From Dryas octopetala (lineage: Eukaryota; Streptophyta; Magnoliopsida; Rosales; Rosaceae), in assembly GCA_963921425.1 (NCBI GenBank), contig OY992835.1, forward strand, positions 16,554,001-16,618,000: DNA of 64,000 bases. Reading direction: 5' to 3'. Position numbers and translations under genes: made by a program. The notes under the pieces are model-generated. The model worked only from the letters and a program-made list of their open reading frames with translations, was not told the origin of the DNA and did no database searches. Positions 60,610-64,000 of this stretch are shown piece after piece (position 1 is the first letter of the stretch; every line of letters begins with the position of its first letter).

Positions 60610-63600
60610 ATATATATATGTACATGATTGGCACCAACTATAGATACATATGAGGTTACAATTATGCAGCTTTCTTATGGTCATCATGAACTCATGAGGA
60701 TCGATCATCTATGGTTAAAAAACCAAACAATATAATTGTGTGGAGCCGTGGAGGTGACCAGTCTTAGCTAGAATGTATCAGTGTGTGTTTATTTTTAATT
60801 AACCATGCATAATCATGCATGCGGTCATAGTAAGTTTTCTGAATTAAAAAGAATAGTCACTTTCTCAAAGTTCATAATACATTATTGAAAGTCAACGGTT
60901 CTTAATTTGAATCATTGATTAGATTAATTTTTAAGTATAAATATGTTATTCACTCTCTAATAAGAAAGAGATTGATCTATATATATATACTAAAGTAACA
61001 TTGTATTTTGCAAATCATTTTGTCTTGAACGTACTTGAGCCTACTTCATAATTAACAATTGGACATTCATCCAATCAGAAAGAAGATCTTTTTCTTGGAT
61101 CGATCATCGATCACAGAGTATTAGCATTTTTTTTTTTTTCAATTTTCTTGCTAACGAATTTTCTATTTGGTTTGGGATTCCTGCTCTGACGTGAGTCACA
61201 TGACAGAAGAGGGGCATCTTATCTCTTTATGTCTAAATATATATAATGAATATTTATCATCAAAAAATGATAAATAATTCTGCTCTTTTCCTAATTTACT
61301 ATGTATAAATATTTTTTTCATAGCTGATGATTTGTTTATATACAAATATAAGTATATAACTGTGAAATTATATATGCGACATTGTATTACATATATAACA
61401 TCCCTAGCTATCATGTTTCTGTTTTCTCCCTATTTTCACTTTTTAATTTTAGTTTTCTTTTTAACCTTAATGCCACATCATATCCTATGTCATTGAATAT
61501 TAAAAAATATCCACATCACTTTTGTTTAAAAAATTAATTAGAGCTTAATTTATGGGAAATTGCTTAATGTAATATGTATATTGCTTGGTATATGAATGTG
61601 TTTAGCCTTAACTTAACTGATTCAGTACCTGCATGACAATGACATATATAATTAAAGCACTTATATATGGTCCCCTTGTGTGCATTCATTATGATTCAGT
61701 TTGTAGATGACTTATATTCATATGAGGAAGTATCACTTTATGCTAATGTATTTGATAAAGCTATAAGATCGATCGTTTATATGTGTAGAAAGTTTTATAT
61801 GCACCGTAAGATTCATGTTATGTACATATTACCTATATGGCCGTACACCATAATTTATAGATTTATGATATATGGATTTTGATACAGACTTGTACAATGA
61901 ATTAAAGTTTTAGAAAATCATCAGTTTAATTTTCATTGTTGCTATATCTAATGTCTTGTAAGGGCAGAGAATCTTAAGTTTTATATTGCTTATTATTAAT
62001 ATATATATATAAAGGGGGTTAAATGTATTTGTTAATTTTATGTATTTAACTAGAAAGTGGGTTAAATGTATTTGTTAATTTTACGGATCATTATTGTTTG
62101 TTAGTCACCAAGGGGCCGAACTAGAAAGTTTCATGATTATCAAATTAAGTGATAATTAAGTAATTACTCAAGTTTTACGGATGCATATAAATAGACTTAA
62201 ACCTTGTAAGTTTTAAAGGTTCGAATAACATAGAGTCATTTTGTGGGGACATATTTTAAGTCTTAATTTACTGGTTTTTATAACTATAGGAATACATTCA
62301 ATACATGGCTACCATATGTATTATTTTTTATGAGCATATTATTGATTGTTAAATACTGAACATTTTTTGTTTAGGGGAATTGATGTTGTGCTGTTTTGAT
62401 CAATCCTTATAAACCACAATAACTGTTTGTGCTAATTACTTTTGCATCAAGGAATAGCAAATGTTTATGTGAAATTAATATAATTTGGTAGTTTGTTCAC
62501 TGTTAGCACATTAACAATCTTATTGCAGCGTGATGAAGACTCTCCAATCATTTATATGATTATCATATATGGACTGTTTGTTCTTGTTTTTGTTCTTATA
62601 GTAGAAATTGGGGGAAGATATGTTCATTAAATTTCTACTTTATAAGTGGCTTTGTGAGACCTTTCATCAGTGCGTGGGAGCTAAAAGTTTTGTAAACTTA
62701 AGGGTTAATGCTCACTTATATATGATTATGAATATAAAGAGGTAACTTGTATGTATCTTATTTAGATTGGTTTTGCATGTCCAAATATAATAAAACCCTT
62801 CTAGCTTGGCCTATAAAATTACCAATAAGGAAAATAAATCATCACCCGAAAGAGACTTGGGTATTTAAGTATATACTAATCTATGATATATCATGTATTG
62901 TTTGCTTCCTATTAAATATTATTATGGATGATTAATTTCGTTAGACGAAACATTGTTCTAGTAGAAGCACTAGCATTAAATGGCTTATAATTGACATGTG
63001 ATCATATACATGAATTGGGTGATTCTTGATTTGGCTTATGTGAATTACTTGGATAGAACATTGTTTAATTATATTATTCGCTTTTGAAGTTCTTGATCTG
63101 TTTATCATGGCTTAAAGTTTAAATGATGTTTTAAAGGTATCCTCTTAAGTTTACATCCTATTGTCCGAGCGAATATGCATTACATATTTAAGATATATTA
63201 TTTCTCTTTTAACACATATAGCAAATCGATTGTTTAATTAGTCTACACACACATATATATATATATAATGATTACAGTTTTATTCAAAATAGAATAGATC
63301 TATATTTTCAAGTGATCTATATTTATTATCTGATTGGTACATTCAATTATATATGTATCGTTTGAATTTCATTATTGGTATATTATCCAAAGATTGAGAA
63401 CGAAATTCATACATGAGCTATTTTGCCTTACTGATTGTTTTCAATGTACACTACTGTGATGGGTGTTTTGGTTTTCTCATTTATTGACATGGGTATTGCT
63501 TGGAATTACTTACCGCACAAAAGGCATATAGCATTCGATTACATATGTGTTGCATATTTATTATATATTATTCATCCATGATCAGTAATTATTATGAGCC

Positions 63601-64000
63601 ACTAATTTTATTCATGTTATTTGGTCATACATTATATTCTAGAGTAACCACCCATCATCTAGAATAATGAAAGAAAAATAAGGAATCATCACCCAAGAAA
63701 TATGTATGATATTATTTGAATCATCATCCGGTCAAAAGGAATTTTTGGGACTAATAAGGATAATTGAAGTTATTCTCGCATATTGTTTTGGTTTGCTTAT
63801 ATTCATATTCAGTCATGAACTCTTATGCTATAAATAATTATGTTTTCATTGAGATAAGATTCTTATTTGGTTGTTTGGTACTTTGTTTTTCTTGTACCTA
63901 TAAGAAATTTTGGAATACAATATCCATTAAAGAGATTTCTCAGATGCATTGATGTTATAAAGATACATATTTTTGTTAGGACAAATACGTTAAGGCTTAT
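60610..64000. other. Intergenic AT-rich tail of the window
   Basis: Very AT-rich, with (TA)n runs near 60976, 61998 and 63252. No coding frame, complete element or RNA gene could be supported. Confidence 0.5.

Noticed and set aside
61198-61225. TGACAGAAGAGGGGCATC resembles the start of miR156
   Set aside because: It departs from the miR156 sequence after the first 11-12 bases and no complementary arm is found nearby.
1-64000. CRISPR arrays, operons, riboswitches or other bacterial-type systems
   Set aside because: The window is plant nuclear DNA with spliced genes; no such arrangement is present, and no new multi-gene system was found.

Overview
The window looks like nuclear DNA of a dicot plant, probably a woody one; a member of the rose family fits the protein sequences, but that is an inference from memory and not proven. 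The evidence is long AT-rich intergenic DNA, GT-AG introns, plant-specific gene families (a Dof zinc finger and a plant-type ABCC transporter) and many small non-autonomous DNA transposons and SINE-like repeats. I resolved six host genes, all apparently intact, and joined their exons by hand: every splice junction keeps frame and each protein has close to the usual family length.

Layout: 1-2970 is repeat-rich (end of a hAT-like element, a SINE-like copy, hairpins). 3095-8697 (+) is ubiquitin-specific protease UBP6/7, 18 coding exons, 484 aa. 9363-11094 is a Pack-MULE carrying the C-terminal part of a BAHD acyltransferase gene. 11.1-15.5 kb is intergenic with a hAT MITE. 15502-16182 (-) is a Dof transcription factor of the DOF1.7/DOF3.1 group. 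16.2-22.7 kb is intergenic, with an LTR-like fossil fragment and a MITE. 22765-24063 (-) is mitochondrial ATP synthase subunit g. 25601-27456 is a composite hAT-like element with a nested foldback MITE. 28800-35996 (-) is the PP2A B55 regulatory subunit, 14 coding exons, 516 aa, with a SINE in an intron. 36.3-44.2 kb is intergenic with three further transposable elements and a hairpin beside bZIP-like sites. 44693-46094 (+) is a PS2/PECP1-type HAD phosphatase with a TATA box and a PHR1-type site upstream. 46.1-50.9 kb holds three more MITEs. 50960-57152 (-) is an ABCC8-like ABC transporter, 1466 aa. From 57.2 kb to the end is AT-rich intergenic DNA with a few MITEs and no gene I could support.

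The genes do not form a pathway; they are independent housekeeping or regulatory loci. I did not find a new multi-gene system. The most informative unusual features are the Pack-MULE with its BAHD capture and TIRs built from 30-bp units, the dense set of non-autonomous hAT elements with 8-bp target duplications, a SINE family with three copies, and the phosphate-starvation type site upstream of the phosphatase gene.
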